Assembly (NCBI GenBank): GCA_025331435.1
Contig: JAIWNI010000005.1
Location: 248,001 to 312,000, forward strand
Direction: 5' to 3'
DNA: 64,000 nt
Source: Choanephora cucurbitarum
Lineage: Eukaryota; Mucoromycota; Mucoromycetes; Mucorales; Choanephoraceae
The position numbers and the translations under genes were made by a program. Under the pieces are notes generated by a model, which was given only the letters and a program-made list of their open reading frames with translations, was not told where the DNA came from and did not search any database. Below are positions 22,895 through 34,334 of the stretch, piece after piece; the first letter of the stretch is position 1; the number at the start of each line of letters is the position of its first letter.

Positions 22895-25876
22895 AGAGAG
22901 TAGGATCAAGTAATCCAACCAACAATTGATAGAATCTGATGGATCAGATAGAATGTGAGGTGTGATAATTTGTCATAACAAAGCTCTTACTTTGCCTTCT
23001 ATATAAAACTATATCATATTTCTTTAACATCGGAATAACAATTACGAAACTTGACCCTGACAAGTTTCTAAGAAAAGATTATATTTCTTTAGGTCATGAA
23101 TTGTGTATCTTTATGAACACATCTAAAATAACAATTAAACATACAGCACTACATATTCAATTGATACAAGATACACAATATTTTATTGTACAAGATACAA
23201 CAACTCCACAAGATATAACAACACACTGCAACAATTATAAGATAAACTATTTCAAGATACATTCGACTCAGAAATTTCAATAATATTTAATTTTCATAAT
23301 TAGACAAGAAAACCCTTAAGGTTTCCAACTCAATAACTCAACGTAAACAATAATAGCTGTCAATCTACACATTGATGAAATTAAATCCAGGATTAATTAC
23401 TCCTCCAAACACTCTTGGTTTGAAATCAAGGATTAAACCATTATAGAATCCTTTAGTATAAACACTCTTGTGAAAGTCAGAATAGATAGAATACCTGTTG
23501 TGGAAAGGTAGGTTTATGGATAGAAGTTATGTAATAGAAGAACAAAATAAAATTCTGTGAGAAATTACATGGGGTGCTTTTATTTATGGAAAATAGAAGA
23601 AGGCACTTGTAATATAAAGTTGATGCCTTTCCATACTTTCATGAAGCGGACAGTTAAACTTGCTGAAGGACTGGTAATTTGAATGAGCAGAAATTACTTT
23701 TGACAGGACTTCTTTGTGCTTAGATATTTATGATCCTGACTAAGTGGAAATAAATAAAATAAAATAAAATATGAAAATGACAGTAAGCAAAATAGTGATA
23801 CGATAGTAAAGAATACGTTTTGAGCGTCATGGGCACAACAATACATATTAGTGATGTTATACATAAATATATTTAATCTTTGTGTGAGTGATTATATGTG
23901 AGATCTCCATTAATTCGAGTACTAGATTTTTTTTTTTTTTTTTTTACTTTTCAGGCGTTTCTTGTATACAACTTTTAAGAACTGTAATCAATGAACGTTT
24001 CAGTTGAGTGAGATAAGTCATAATATTTACATCAAATATAGTGTAAAGAGTTAGCTAATTAGAAAAAAGAAAATTCATGCCTTCCTATTTGGGATTTTAC
24101 GATTTTTTGCTTTTGTCTTTTTTAATATAATAGAAGCTAGAAGATGGCAAGCTAAGAGGAATCTGCAATTAGCTAGTTTCTTAGGCCTCGATGATAACAG
24201 TAATCAATTCATATCCTTGCCTATCTTCTTAAACACAAAAAAAAAAGAGATGTCCCGAGTAAATGTAAACAAAACTGCATTTGATTTTTATAGATGTAAG
24301 CAAAGCAATTTATAGACGGAAAACATCCAAAAGATGGTAATAGATAGGGGCAATCTATACAGTGTCCAATAGTACACCTATTATGTAACGCCATCCTTTT
24401 TCTAATCTCCTATATTGAAGAGGAGAGGGGACAAAGGATCTCCCTGTCTCAAGCCTTTACATTGGTCAACCCTAGGTGAGAACTGTCCATTGACATTTAC
24501 ACGAACGCAATTTCCGAAAAAAAAAAAGGTTGGTCAGACAATTGACTAGGGACTTGTGGAAATTGAAGTGCATCAGAGTTTGACCGAGATACGAAGGATG
24601 AACCCGATCAAAAGCTTCTTCTTGGTCCAATGAGAGAGCGATGTCTGTGCGTGTATTTTCCAAGATTAGATTAATTAGAAGTCTATTTGTTGCAATGAAT
24701 CTATTAGACATAAATACTGTCTGAAAAGGAGTGATGACAGAGAAAGCGACATGATTGATTCGCGCATTGAGTATACACGTGAAGATCTTTGCATCACATT
24801 TTGTCAACGAAATTGGGCGCCAATTATGTAGAAGAGTCAGATCTCCTTTCTTCGGCAGTAGACATACCCGAACATTTCTCCAACAATTAGGAAACTTCCT
24901 ATACATCAATACATCATTATATACTCGAACAATTAGCTCTTGTTGCGGGGGGGGGGGAATCGATAGAGATGATGTAGGAACGCATATCCAAATCCTTCGG
25001 ACCCAGGACTACTTTGCTTAAAGACGATTTTTGCTGAAGTAGCAATTATATCATCCATAGTGATCGGCTCTAATAACGACCCATGACCTTCATCTTTTAA
25101 GCAAGTCATTGCTGCCACATCGTTGAGGTAGTCCTCTAACTGAACTGCATTGACAGGGTCAACCGTGTATAATTGCTGGTAAAACAGATGTGCAGAATTT
25201 AGCATAGAGTCGGAACCTGAACGAGGTTCCTCATTCTCAACATCACGGAATGCCTGGATCCTCTCACTGTTCTGACGTTTTTGCACCAGTTCCTTCAGAA
25301 ACCTTACCGATGTTTCTCCTTTGTCTCGCCACCGTTGATTTGCCCTGCAAGCTAGATACTCTGAGATCTTTTATTGGAGATTCGCAATCTCCCCAGAGGG
25401 TTCTAAACGAAGAAAATGGTTTCGCTTTGATTGAAGTTCACGCAGTCGGGTTCGTCGGTGTTTTGCTTGATGGACCCCAAAAAATTTTGTAACTCATTTA
25501 AGCGCTCTCTTAACAAAGTCCCATTGGTTTTGAGGACTATCGCACTTGGAGAACGCTGCCTCAAATATTGAAGGCAAAGTGTTAATTGTTTTTTGATGAT
25601 ATGTAGACAGTAGAAGGAGTCTGGGGTTGGCACGCCATAGATCAGGGCCTGTGGGTGCTTTGGCCATGGCTAGTTAGATCGATAGCAATGAGTGGTCAGT
25701 CTATTGAGGATTAATAAGCTCCAAATTAGCATTTACGAGTATGTTGCGAAGGGAATGGCTGACGAATATGTAGTCTATGGTAGATGTGCCCTCACCTTTT
25801 CTATGAAAAGCGGAGACTTGGTGAAGATTGAAAGCTTGTAGTGCATTACAGCAGAGACTGTCTAGTGTAGATACCC
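22895..25876 (+). repeat. Left arm of a ~3-kb inverted duplication
   Basis: This 2982-bp arm is the reverse complement of 31669-39579 once a ~687-bp and a ~4.24-kb insertion in the right arm are removed. Translated segments (60, 145, 117, 88, 80 and 76 codons long) are identical between arms, so the copies appear nearly or fully identical. Outer junction: AGAGAGTAGGATCAAG; inner junction: the GGGTATCTACACTAG end of a LINE fragment. The arm holds a LINE fragment (24411-25876) and ~1.5 kb of mainly non-coding sequence that includes a Helitron-like 5' end read leftward from 24134. Confidence 0.92.
24411..25876 (-). pseudogene. LINE fragment in the left arm (endonuclease end to RT)
   Basis: This is the inverted copy of the LINE B fragment. 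It contains the end of the endonuclease domain (STIDYIFVSHSLRNILVN), the linker and the first part of the RT (NWRPISLTKCDAKIF, LSLDQEEAFDRVH). Frameshifts and a G/C homopolymer disrupt the frame at identical places in both arms. It is truncated at GLRQGDPLSPLLF, before the catalytic YADD box, so it cannot be active. Confidence 0.85.
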
Positions 25877-26086
25877 TCTCAGTATAAACGACATGGAAAA
25901 AAAACTCATTCATGCTACATCCTCAGATCAGCCTCAAACTTTGCAGAGTATCTCTTTGAACATCTCTGATCAACATAAAACCAAAAAAAACCTTAACTTT
26001 CTTCATTGTATTTACTGCAAACTGAATCTACACCTATTCGTTACGGGCGTCTGACCTTATATACGGTCGTTGGCACTTTTTACCCA

Positions 26087-26095
26087 CTTTCAAAC
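26087..26095. repeat. 9-bp target-site duplication, left copy
   Basis: CTTTCAAAC, repeated exactly at 26845-26853 on the outer sides of the 749-bp TIR element. Confidence 0.85.
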
Positions 26096-26844
26096 CGAAT
26101 AATATAGGGGCCACCCTTGGGATTTCCACGGGGCCACCCCTGACATAAGCAAGCGGCCCGGACTTAGTAGACTCTGTTAGGGGTGGTGAGGGGTGGTGAG
26201 GGTCATTGAGCCTAGAGGGGTTTGATACCTAAGTGGTGTTTTAGACATCAGGATTGTACGAATCTAAGGGTGTTCTTGTCCTCAAGATGATACAAATTTA
26301 GAGTTCTTGGGGGTAAAGATGTTGTGTTTCTTTAAATTTGTCAATTTGTAATGATACGAGCTTATATTTATATAGTTCTTTATTCGTCATCTTCAATTGT
26401 AATGACTTCAAATGAGGGTGCATTTTCTGCAATTTTGTGCTTAGGGAACTGTTCCCATTTGTTCCAATACTTGAAATAAGCTAATTCGTTTTCTTTTGTA
26501 GCAAAATACAAAGGATTTATCATTGAAAGCTGGGTGGCAGAGTTTGATAGCTTCGCACCATACCAATGTCTGTTAACTTGTCGGAAATGGATAGGTGATG
26601 GCTTTTGGCTTAGGTTTTTTGGCATACTCAAAGCAGATATGTCAAAGAATTGTTTGCTTTGTTCTTGTCAGATGCGCAAAGATAAATGCAGACTGATGAC
26701 AGGTAAGTATCATCCACCACCCCTCTAGGCTCAATGACCCTCACCACCCCTCACCACCCCTAACAGAGTCTACTAAGTCCGGGCCGCTTGCTTATGTCAG
26801 GGGTGGCCCCGTGGAAATCCCAAGGGCGGTCCCTATATTATTCG
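26096..26844. mobile_element. 749-bp Mutator-like (MULE-type) TIR element
   Basis: The ends CGAATAATATAGGG...CCCTATATTATTCG start long inverted repeats of about 120-130 bp (26096-26225 and 26715-26844) containing GAGGGGTGGTGAGGG-type G-rich tracts. It is flanked by the 9-bp duplication CTTTCAAAC. Long TIRs and 9-bp duplications are the classic Mutator-like pattern. No transposase is present, so it is non-autonomous. The interior carries an 80-codon open frame on the minus strand. Confidence 0.87.
26380..26650 (-). CDS. Open frame inside the MULE-type element, possibly a captured gene fragment
   Basis: The frame reads QFFDISALSMPKNLSQKPSP then HFRQVNRHWYGAKLSNSATQ and ends SFEVITIEDDE. The composition (aromatic, balanced charge, acidic tail) looks protein-like, and the frame stays open upstream of the first ATG (MPKN). 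No domain is recognised. It could be the tail of a host gene captured by the element or the remnant of an element protein. Confidence 0.3.
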
Positions 26845-27199
26845 CTTTCAAACTCCCCTTTGCGCCGTGGTGCATCAAAGCTACTACTCATTCGACTTGA
26901 AATTGAGCTTCATGAATCAACAAAAGACGAGCTTTGATTCAGTCTAGAACTCGTTTGCCTTCATCATATACCCTATTGATGAAGATAAATGCAACAAGTA
27001 AGTCCTGAGTTTAAGAAAGTAATCTGGTCGTCATAATACAAATAAAATTAAAGTTAAAAAAACTTTTGTTCTTTTTGCATGTGAAAAAAGGCCATTCGGT
27101 AATGCTAACAATGGAAGCTTATTTATTGTTATCAAACTTTGTTTTTAGTATAACAACAGGATTTGTGTTTGCTCTATTCTATTCTTTAAAGTAAAGTGG

Positions 27200-27350
27200 C
27201 AACTAATAGAAATCTGTACTTGAGTAATTTCTTAGGCCTCGATAACAGCAGAAATCGATTTACATCCTTACCTATCTTCTCAAGCACCAAAAAAAAAAGA
27301 TGTCCTGAGTAGATATAAACAAAGCAATTGATAGGCGGAAAGCATTCCGA
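27200..27350. repeat. Diverged third copy of an arm sequence
   Basis: TTTCTTAGGCCTCGATAACA and the following CTTACCTATCTTCTC.A..ACCAAAAAAAA..GATGTCC.GAGTA match the arm sequence at about 24178-24330 with substitutions and small indels. It lies directly upstream of the loop gene. Confidence 0.75.
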
Positions 27351-27702
27351 TTACACAAGCAAGCATGAATGTGTTTCATGGTCTGGTCTAGACGGGAGAG
27401 ACAAAAAGAAGGAAAGCTATAGATCATGAAGAGAGAAGGCGATGATAGCAAGAGATATTCAAATACAAAGGTGTTGGTATGGTGTTCATTCTCGCACTTC
27501 GCAAATGGACAAGGCCTCCGGATATTTGTGTGGAAGTCTATACTCTATACTTTCCTTCACATTGCCCAAAATGAAACGTCATTCTTTTTGCTTTCGGAGT
27601 TCTTAGTCCATGTAGTTTGTCTGTGTACCAAGAATCAACCATAAATATATATATATGTGTATACATTTGATCCCCCCTTTCAGTGTTTTTATTTCTTCAA
27701 AA

Positions 27703-29736
27703 ATGAATTGTCCCAACGAATTTTCACAATACACGCTAAGCTGCCCTGTCAACAATACTAGTCAAGAATTCTTTACTACGAATACTGCTCCAAACTGGGA
27801 TTTTGATAATTATTATCAATTCAATTGTCCTAGTGAAAGCTCCAAACACTATAAGAACGCCAAAAAGATTTTGCATTCTTATTTGAATGATTTACATTGG
27901 ATTCAAAGTTTGAAGTTACCTGAGGGACTACTTAGATATGTTTCCAAGTTAAAAAACAAGAAAGTAAGTGTTTCATAGCTAAGTTTAATTCATTTCTAAC
28001 ATACAATCAGTATCCACTATCGGACTTGAAGGACAAGGTATCGTCTCACCTGCCCATTCACATCAAAAATAATTATGGAACAATCAATGTGACAAAGGTA
28101 AAAAAAAAAAAAAAATAGCGACAATAGAAAGCTCACCATAATACTTTCTTCTCAGAGACAAACAGTAAAAAACTATCACCAAGCCAACGATGTAGTAACA
28201 AGCAGCACTTCGGCAACACCTAGTAAAAGGGATGTCAATGAAGATGCAGAAGAAAAGGTAATTTTATAAACTTCTTTAAACAAATGCAGTTATTTAAAGC
28301 CATAATAGGACTCCTTCAATTTCAAATGGAAGACATTCTTGCTCAAGGCTGAAACTGACGATTCCATTCATGAGTACAGGTAAACCTGAATAAGTAACAT
28401 ACAATATATATATGTATTGACATTTTCGTTTCATTTAGCCCTGCCAAACATGGGATCATCTGCAGTGGCGACAACGTTTCTGGAAGCCCACATTATCCAG
28501 CAGAGATCTATAATGAGTATAGAGAGAAGAAGAAGAGCAGTCAGAAAATATACTCGATGGGTCAAGAAGTGTGTTCATACATTGACCAAGTAATTGACAG
28601 TGTAATTATCCATATTTTTTTTATTTTTTGCAATTTTATTTATTCATTTAACAGGACTGCCTGAAAGAGTTCAAGAAGAATATTGCAAACATACCCGTCA
28701 CTGAAGACACCAGCATTGATTCGCAGGTTCTTTTTCTGGAAGAAATCTTTGCAGCTTCGTAAGTAATCCCTTGTTTTATTTCAATATGTATGCATATCTG
28801 ATTTAAATGTATCCTTGTATTCAGGTTGAAACTGTATAAGATCAACATACCCCTAAGCCACAACGAAGCAATTTTTAACAATTACTTTGTTGAGCCAAAT
28901 CTGAAGGCTGTATGTAATTCAATCGACCATGAGAAATACAGTTGGGCAAAGCTGGGATTCTTTGACGGTGAAGAAGAGCTTCGATCAATGACAAAGCAGC
29001 TAAAGAGAAAAGGGACGTTTGTAGATAACCGTTATATCTATAAGGCTGATGGTGTAGTACGTCTTCAAGAAGCTCATGACATTGAGATTTGCGTGGTCGA
29101 AGTGTCAAATGAATATCTGAATGACGACAACAGAAAGATACACTTCGACCACCACAAGGCAAGCTATGGCTGTCTTGCAATGCTCAAGACTATAGCTGAT
29201 CAATATACATATGCATCAGTTGATGTCTTTGAGCAGTTGAAGATCTATTTCGTGCATGCAGCAGGTAATGAACATTTCGTTATGGCTATAGCATAATCTA
29301 ATCATTTCACTATTTGATAGGCAGCAAAATTAGCCTTTGGTCTCTCTGCTACCAAGACGAAATGTTTCATTTCTGGAGAGAGGGTGTGCTCAACATTGAG
29401 CCAAAGTTCGAAGACAAGGAGATGTATCAGCAAGATGTGATAACTTTCTATTGGACTTTCAAGGTATGTATATGCATCATATAAAAATTTAAAAACAAAA
29501 AAGTACATACTAATATGTACAAATATTTCTAGTGCAAATTGGAGGAAAGCTTAGATACAGTAAAGATGATCCAAGATTCTCACAAAATCAACAGAAAGAA
29601 CAATAGATACAATTCTGGAGAGACCCCCCAGTTATTATCACGGATAATCAATCCTGATATAATCAAATTGACCGAAAATGAACACAAGAAAGCCATGGCA
29701 AATTTAGGACCATTTGATTCACCTGAACATGATTAG
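27703..29736 (+). CDS. Nine-exon gene of an uncharacterised fungal family, in the palindrome loop
   Basis: Exons 27703-27963, 28011-28097, 28156-28257, 28309-28379, 28439-28601, 28655-28758, 28825-29264, 29321-29463 and 29533-29736 join in phase to 524 aa with no stop. The N-terminal third is polar. The conserved-looking core begins KINIPLSHNEAIFNNYFVEP and contains RYIYKADGVVRL, then EICVVEVSNEYLNDDNRK, then FDHHKASYGCLAMLKTIADQ and IYFVHAAGSKISLWSLCYQD. The spacing A-D-G ... E-I-C-V-V-E-V-S resembles a D...ExK/S nuclease core, but this is only inference. I believe similar hypothetical proteins are multi-copy in Mucorales; I cannot name a function. The gene appears intact although surrounded by dead mobile DNA. 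Confidence 0.8.
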
Positions 29737-30290
29737 TGTAGAAATAAATTTGTTTTTCCTTGTTCATTTACACTTTATTCGTATTTCCAAATTGTAGTAA
29801 TTGGGGTTTATCGAACAAAGAAAAACAAAAGAAGTACTTTAATAATCTCTTTATTCTTAAAAAGTGGAATAATGTTTCTAAGCTAAATAATACAGTGGTT
29901 TATATACATTTTCTAAAGTTGGTGTCTACTCATATGTGAATGGTTTTTACTAATCCTTGTTCTCATCAACGCAAAGGGAAAAATCCTTTTATGACGGTTC
30001 AAGTCTTCTTCCTGAGTTCTACCATTGTCCTGTAATGTTACCGTTCCTGAATACAATGGAATTAGGACTTTAAATATGGGACGACCTGATTTAGAGCTTG
30101 TGTAATTTTCTCTGCCCTTTTTATTCTGAGTAAGCATTTAATACTTACTTTGTCTTATATTCATATTAGCTTTAACTCTGTACATTATGTTAAGCTTCTA
30201 GTAGTTTCGGTTGTATTGTATTTTGGATAAATGATCCTTTTATTTGTCATCATTTTCAATATCTAGTTTTATATCTTATATGGTGAAATC
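29737..30290. other. Spacer between loop gene and LINE fragment B
   Basis: AT-rich, about 550 bp. No gene or repeat recognised apart from probable 3' UTR of the preceding gene. Confidence 0.5.
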
Positions 30291-30517
30291 ACCACACAAC
30301 TTACCTCTTCTAAGGGAAGAGAAATTATTAAAGGGTTTAAAAGAGAGCTTGTCTCCTTTTGGAGAGCTCCTGGGTGTTGGAATTCTCTCGGAGCCTGAGA
30401 CAAAAACTTATATGTGTGCTGGCTTTGCTGTCCCTAATATCAAGCATACCAGCGATAAGGCATTCGCCCCTTTGATACATATCGTCCTATGGGCGGAGTC
30501 TAAAGTTATCGGTTTTT

Positions 30518-31076
30518 ATGCAAATGCCTCGCTACTGCAAGTATTGCCATGCTGAGGGTCACACAGTCGCTGACTGTGATAAGAAAAAAGATGGATTCTC
30601 CTGTTGGGCTTGTGGAGGGGTCAAAAATATGGTAGGTAGTTGTCCCAAGGATGTCCCTCAGAAGAAAGCAAGAGCTAAGGCAAATAAGTCCTCGCCCATA
30701 TCCTTAGAGTTTTTAAAGAAAGCTTCAGTGTCTGGATTAAAGCGTCGCAGAGCAGGAAGCTCTCAACCTCAATCAGATAAGCCTATCATGTTAGATGAGG
30801 CTCTAGTTCTCCCGCATTCTTTATCTCCCTCTGGAGATACACTACCTGCCTCTAATGAAGCACTACCTGCCTCTAATGAAGCACTACCTCCCTCTAAAGC
30901 TGCGATCGCTGATTCATTGACAATCTATCGACTCCTCCTCAGCCTCCTTGAAATTCAGTGTCATTTCAACACAGGAGCTATTAAATTCCGAAATAAGCGA
31001 CATCTACAATGCACTGGACAACGATATGGACAACGATATGGACATCGATATGATCTTGGACAGCGACTTAATCAGA

Positions 31077-31113
<37 letters not shown>

Positions 31114-31159
31114 AGTTGCTCAGAGAAGAGATGACAGCTCCTTATTCAGTAGTCAATAA
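30518..31159 (+). pseudogene. LINE B ORF1 remnant with CCHC zinc knuckle
   Basis: The frame opens at RYCKYCHAEGHTVADCDKKK, a CX2CX4HX4C knuckle followed by a second Cys cluster (CWACGGVKNMVGSC). A proline/serine-rich segment with a near-perfect repeat (TLPASNEALPASNEALPPSK) and a CT microsatellite follow. The RRM-like part upstream is in a different frame. It is the family counterpart of LINE A ORF1 but with intact zinc ligands in the first knuckle. Confidence 0.7.
31081..31110. repeat. (CT)15 microsatellite in LINE B
   Basis: Uninterrupted CT repeat near the junction of ORF1 and ORF2 of LINE B. Confidence 0.95.
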
Positions 31160-33414
31160 TGAGTAATAGTAGATCTCTATTACTTAACTTCGCTACGCTT
31201 AATTTTGACAGCTTAGTGAAGACAAACCGACCCCAAAAGCAAGCCAATTTTATTCATCACCTCCGCTCCTCAGATTTCGATATACTCGCTCTTCAAAAGA
31301 CCCACGTCTCTCCTTTAAACTTAACTATAATCGAAACTTAGTTCCAAGCTGATCGAGCTCTTTGGATCCGACATTGCGGACTAGTCTCTTTCTCATCTCT
31401 GCTTCAATTATCTGACAATCTACTCCCTATCATGGAACGAGTAGTCCTTTCTAAGGTCTCTTCCAATGATAATTTATTCCAACCTTTCTTTGTCCTAGTT
31501 GTTTATGCACCTACAGGTCCTCCAAGCGATTGTAGATCTTTCTTTTCAAACTTGTCTACAGCTCTTCAATCCGCTGCTTTAGTTTTGGATCCTGAGCGTC
31601 TGATTGTGTTAGGGGATTGTAACTATTCTTATCTTTGTTCAATCTAAGCACTGTTACATCTCTCGACTGGGTATCTACACTAGACAGTCTCTGCTGTAAT
31701 GCACTACAAGCTTTCAATCTTCACCAAGTCTCCGCTTTTCATAGAAAAGGTGAGGGCACATCTACCATAGACTACATATTCGTCAGCCATTCCCTTCGCA
31801 ACATACTCGTAAATGCTAATTTGGAGCTTATTAATCCTCAATAGACTGACCACTCATTGCTATCGATCTAACTAGCCATGGCCAAAGCACCCACAGGCCC
31901 TGATCTATGGCGTGCCAACCCCAGACTCCTTCTACTGTCTACATATCATCAAAAAACAATTAACACTTTGCCTTCAATATTTGAGGCAGCGTTCTCCAAG
32001 TGCGATAGTCCTCAAAACCAATGGGACTTTGTTAAGAGAGCGCTTAAATGAGTTACAAAATTTTTTGGGGTCCATCAAGCAAAACACCGACGAACCCGAC
32101 TGCGTGAACTTCAATCAAAGCGAAACCATTTTCTTCGTTTAGAACCCTCTGGGGAGATTGCGAATCTCCAATAAAAGATCTCAGAGTATCTAGCTTGCAG
32201 GGCAAATCAACGGTGGCGAGACAAAGGAGAAACATCGGTAAGGTTTCTGAAGGAACTGGTGCAAAAACGTCAGAACAGTGAGAGGATCCAGGCATTCCGT
32301 GATGTTGAGAATGAGGAACCTCGTTCAGGTTCCGACTCTATGCTAAATTCTGCACATCTGTTTTACCAGCAATTATACACGGTTGACCCTGTCAATGCAG
32401 TTCAGTTAGAGGACTACCTCAACGATGTGGCAGCAATGACTTGCTTAAAAGATGAAGGTCATGGGTCGTTATTAGAGCCGATCACTATGGATGATATAAT
32501 TGCTACTTCAGCAAAAATCGTCTTTAAGCAAAGTAGTCCTGGGTCCGAAGGATTTGGATATGCGTTCCTACATCATCTCTATCGATTCCCCCCCCCCCGC
32601 AACAAGAGCTAATTGTTCGAGTATATAATGATGTATTGATGTATAGGAAGTTTCCTAATTGTTGGAGAAATGTTCGGGTATGTCTACTGCCGAAGAAAGG
32701 AGATCTGACTCTTCTACATAATTGGCGCCCAATTTCGTTGACAAAATGTGATGCAAAGATCTTCACGTGTATACTCAATGCGCGAATCAATCATGTCGCT
32801 TTCTCTGTCATCACTCCTTTTCAGACAGTATTTATGTCTAATAGATTCATTGCAACAAATAGACTTCTAATTAATCTAATCTTGGAAAATACACGCACAG
32901 ACATCGCTCTCTCATTGGACCAAGAAGAAGCTTTTGATCGGGTTCATCCTTCGTATCTCGGTCAAACTCTGATGCACTTCAATTTCCACAAGTCCCTAGT
33001 CAATTGTCTGACCAACCTTTTTTTTTTTCGGAAATTGCGTTCGTGTAAATGTCAATGGACAGTTCTCACCTAGGGTTGACCAATGTAAAGGCTTGAGACA
33101 GGGAGATCCTTTGTCCCCTCTCCTCTTCAATATAGGAGATTAGAAAAAGGATGGCGTTACATAATAGGTGTACTATTGGACACTGTATAGATTGCCCCTA
33201 TCTATTACCATCTTTTGGATGTTTTCCGTCTATAAATTGCTTTGCTTACATCTATAAAAATCAAATGCAGTTTTGTTTACATTTACTCGGGACATCTCTT
33301 TTTTTTTTGTGTTTAAGAAGATAGGCAAGGATATGAATTGATTACTGTTATCATCGAGGCCTAAGAAACTAGCTAATTGCAGATTCCTCTTAGCTTGCCA
33401 TCTTCTAGCTTCTA

Positions 33415-34101
33415 TCTATTATATTAAAAAGATAACGGTCGAAGAAATCGTAAATCCCCAAATAGGAAGGTGTGACTTTTTTCAATTTTTTTCTTTGGGC
33501 CTATAGCTTTTGCAATGACAATCAACAAATCGCAGGGTCAAACTTTAGATTTCGTTGGCTTATATCTGCCTTCTCCCGTCTTCTCTCATGGACAACTTTA
33601 TGTGGCAATGTCACGTATTAGAAGTCCTGATTCTATCAAAGTCATGATAGATCATCAATACAGAAGACGCCTTCAAAATGCTACAACTAACATCGTTTAC
33701 AAAGAAGTCTTTAACTGTTAGCTGTCTTCTTTTTTCCAATAAAAATATATCTTATCAACTCAATCTCATAAGTAATCATTAAGCTTTAGTCAACATCGTT
33801 GTATTGGTTTAAATCTCAAAAGCTGCCCCGGGACCCGTGTTTTTTTTACCAAAGCAAAGGTTTAAAATACACGAAGCGCAGCGTAGGGGCTATTTTATAC
33901 CGTCGCGAAGGTCCAAAAAAAATTTGGGTGGGGCCCCAACATTGCCATGCTACTCGGATTAGCCAAAACAGCCCACTGCAAAGTGCAAGCCGGTTTCAAC
34001 AGCGAAGCGGGCAAACCTTAGTGAAGGTCGATAAAATTTACCATAGCGCAGCGAAGGTCAAAATTTTATCACCGCAATGGCGGTTTGACTTGAAACAGGC
34101 T
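33415..34101 (+). mobile_element. Helitron remnant (687 bp), internally deleted
   Basis: It begins TCTATTATATTAAAAAG, with the 5' TC typical of Helitrons, and is inserted between A and T of the target TCTA/TTATATT. The uninterrupted target survives in the left arm near 24134. It contains only the C-terminal end of a Helitron helicase and a GC-rich 3' part. A hairpin ACCGC-AATG-GCGGT at 34071-34084 lies ~17 nt before the end, as expected for a Helitron 3' terminus. The last bases (GGCT) are not a canonical CTRR. The target itself resembles the 5' end of another Helitron of the same family. Confidence 0.75.
33499..33721 (+). pseudogene. Helitron/PIF1-type helicase, C-terminal fragment
   Basis: The frame reads AFAMTINKSQGQTLDFVGLY and SHGQLYVAMSRIRSPDSIKV, the last two motifs of an SF1B PIF1-like helicase as found at the C-terminus of Helitron Rep-helicase proteins. 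The Rep domain and the remaining helicase motifs are absent because of an internal deletion. Not functional. Confidence 0.85.
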
Positions 34102-34220
34102 TTATATTAAAAAAGACAAAAGCAAAAAATCGTAAAATCCCAAATAGGAAGGCATGAATTTTCTTTTTTCTAATTGTGGGTCGTGCCTACCACAATTGCC
34201 GTATGGCTCACTCCGACTTC

Positions 34221-34322
34221 GGATGTGGTTAATGGCTCTCTAGCCGCGCTTTTATTCTCAGATAATTAATATATAAAAAAAAAAATTATTACATATTCTA
34301 TTCTTCATACCTTTCTAAGCCG
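34221..34322 (+). repeat. DIRS left inverted terminal repeat
   Basis: GGATGTGGTTAATGGCTCTC... through the stretch ending CTTTCTAAGCCG is complementary to 38289-38389. Confidence 0.9.
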
Positions 34323-34334
34323 CGCACCGTGGAA

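Larger units (their letters stand above)
30300..33128 (+). mobile_element. LINE fragment B (5'- and 3'-truncated)
   Basis: Homology to LINE A ORF1 starts at LLREEKLLKGLKESLSPFGE (~30303). The fragment runs through a zinc knuckle (CKYCHAEGHTVADC), the endonuclease (start LLLNFATLNFDSLVKTNRPQ) and RT blocks 1-4, then stops at GLRQGDPLSPLLF before YADD. From 31669 onward it belongs to the right palindrome arm. Stops and frameshifts are frequent (for example in LTIIET* and YLCSI*). The part before 31669 has no counterpart in the left arm. Confidence 0.87.
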
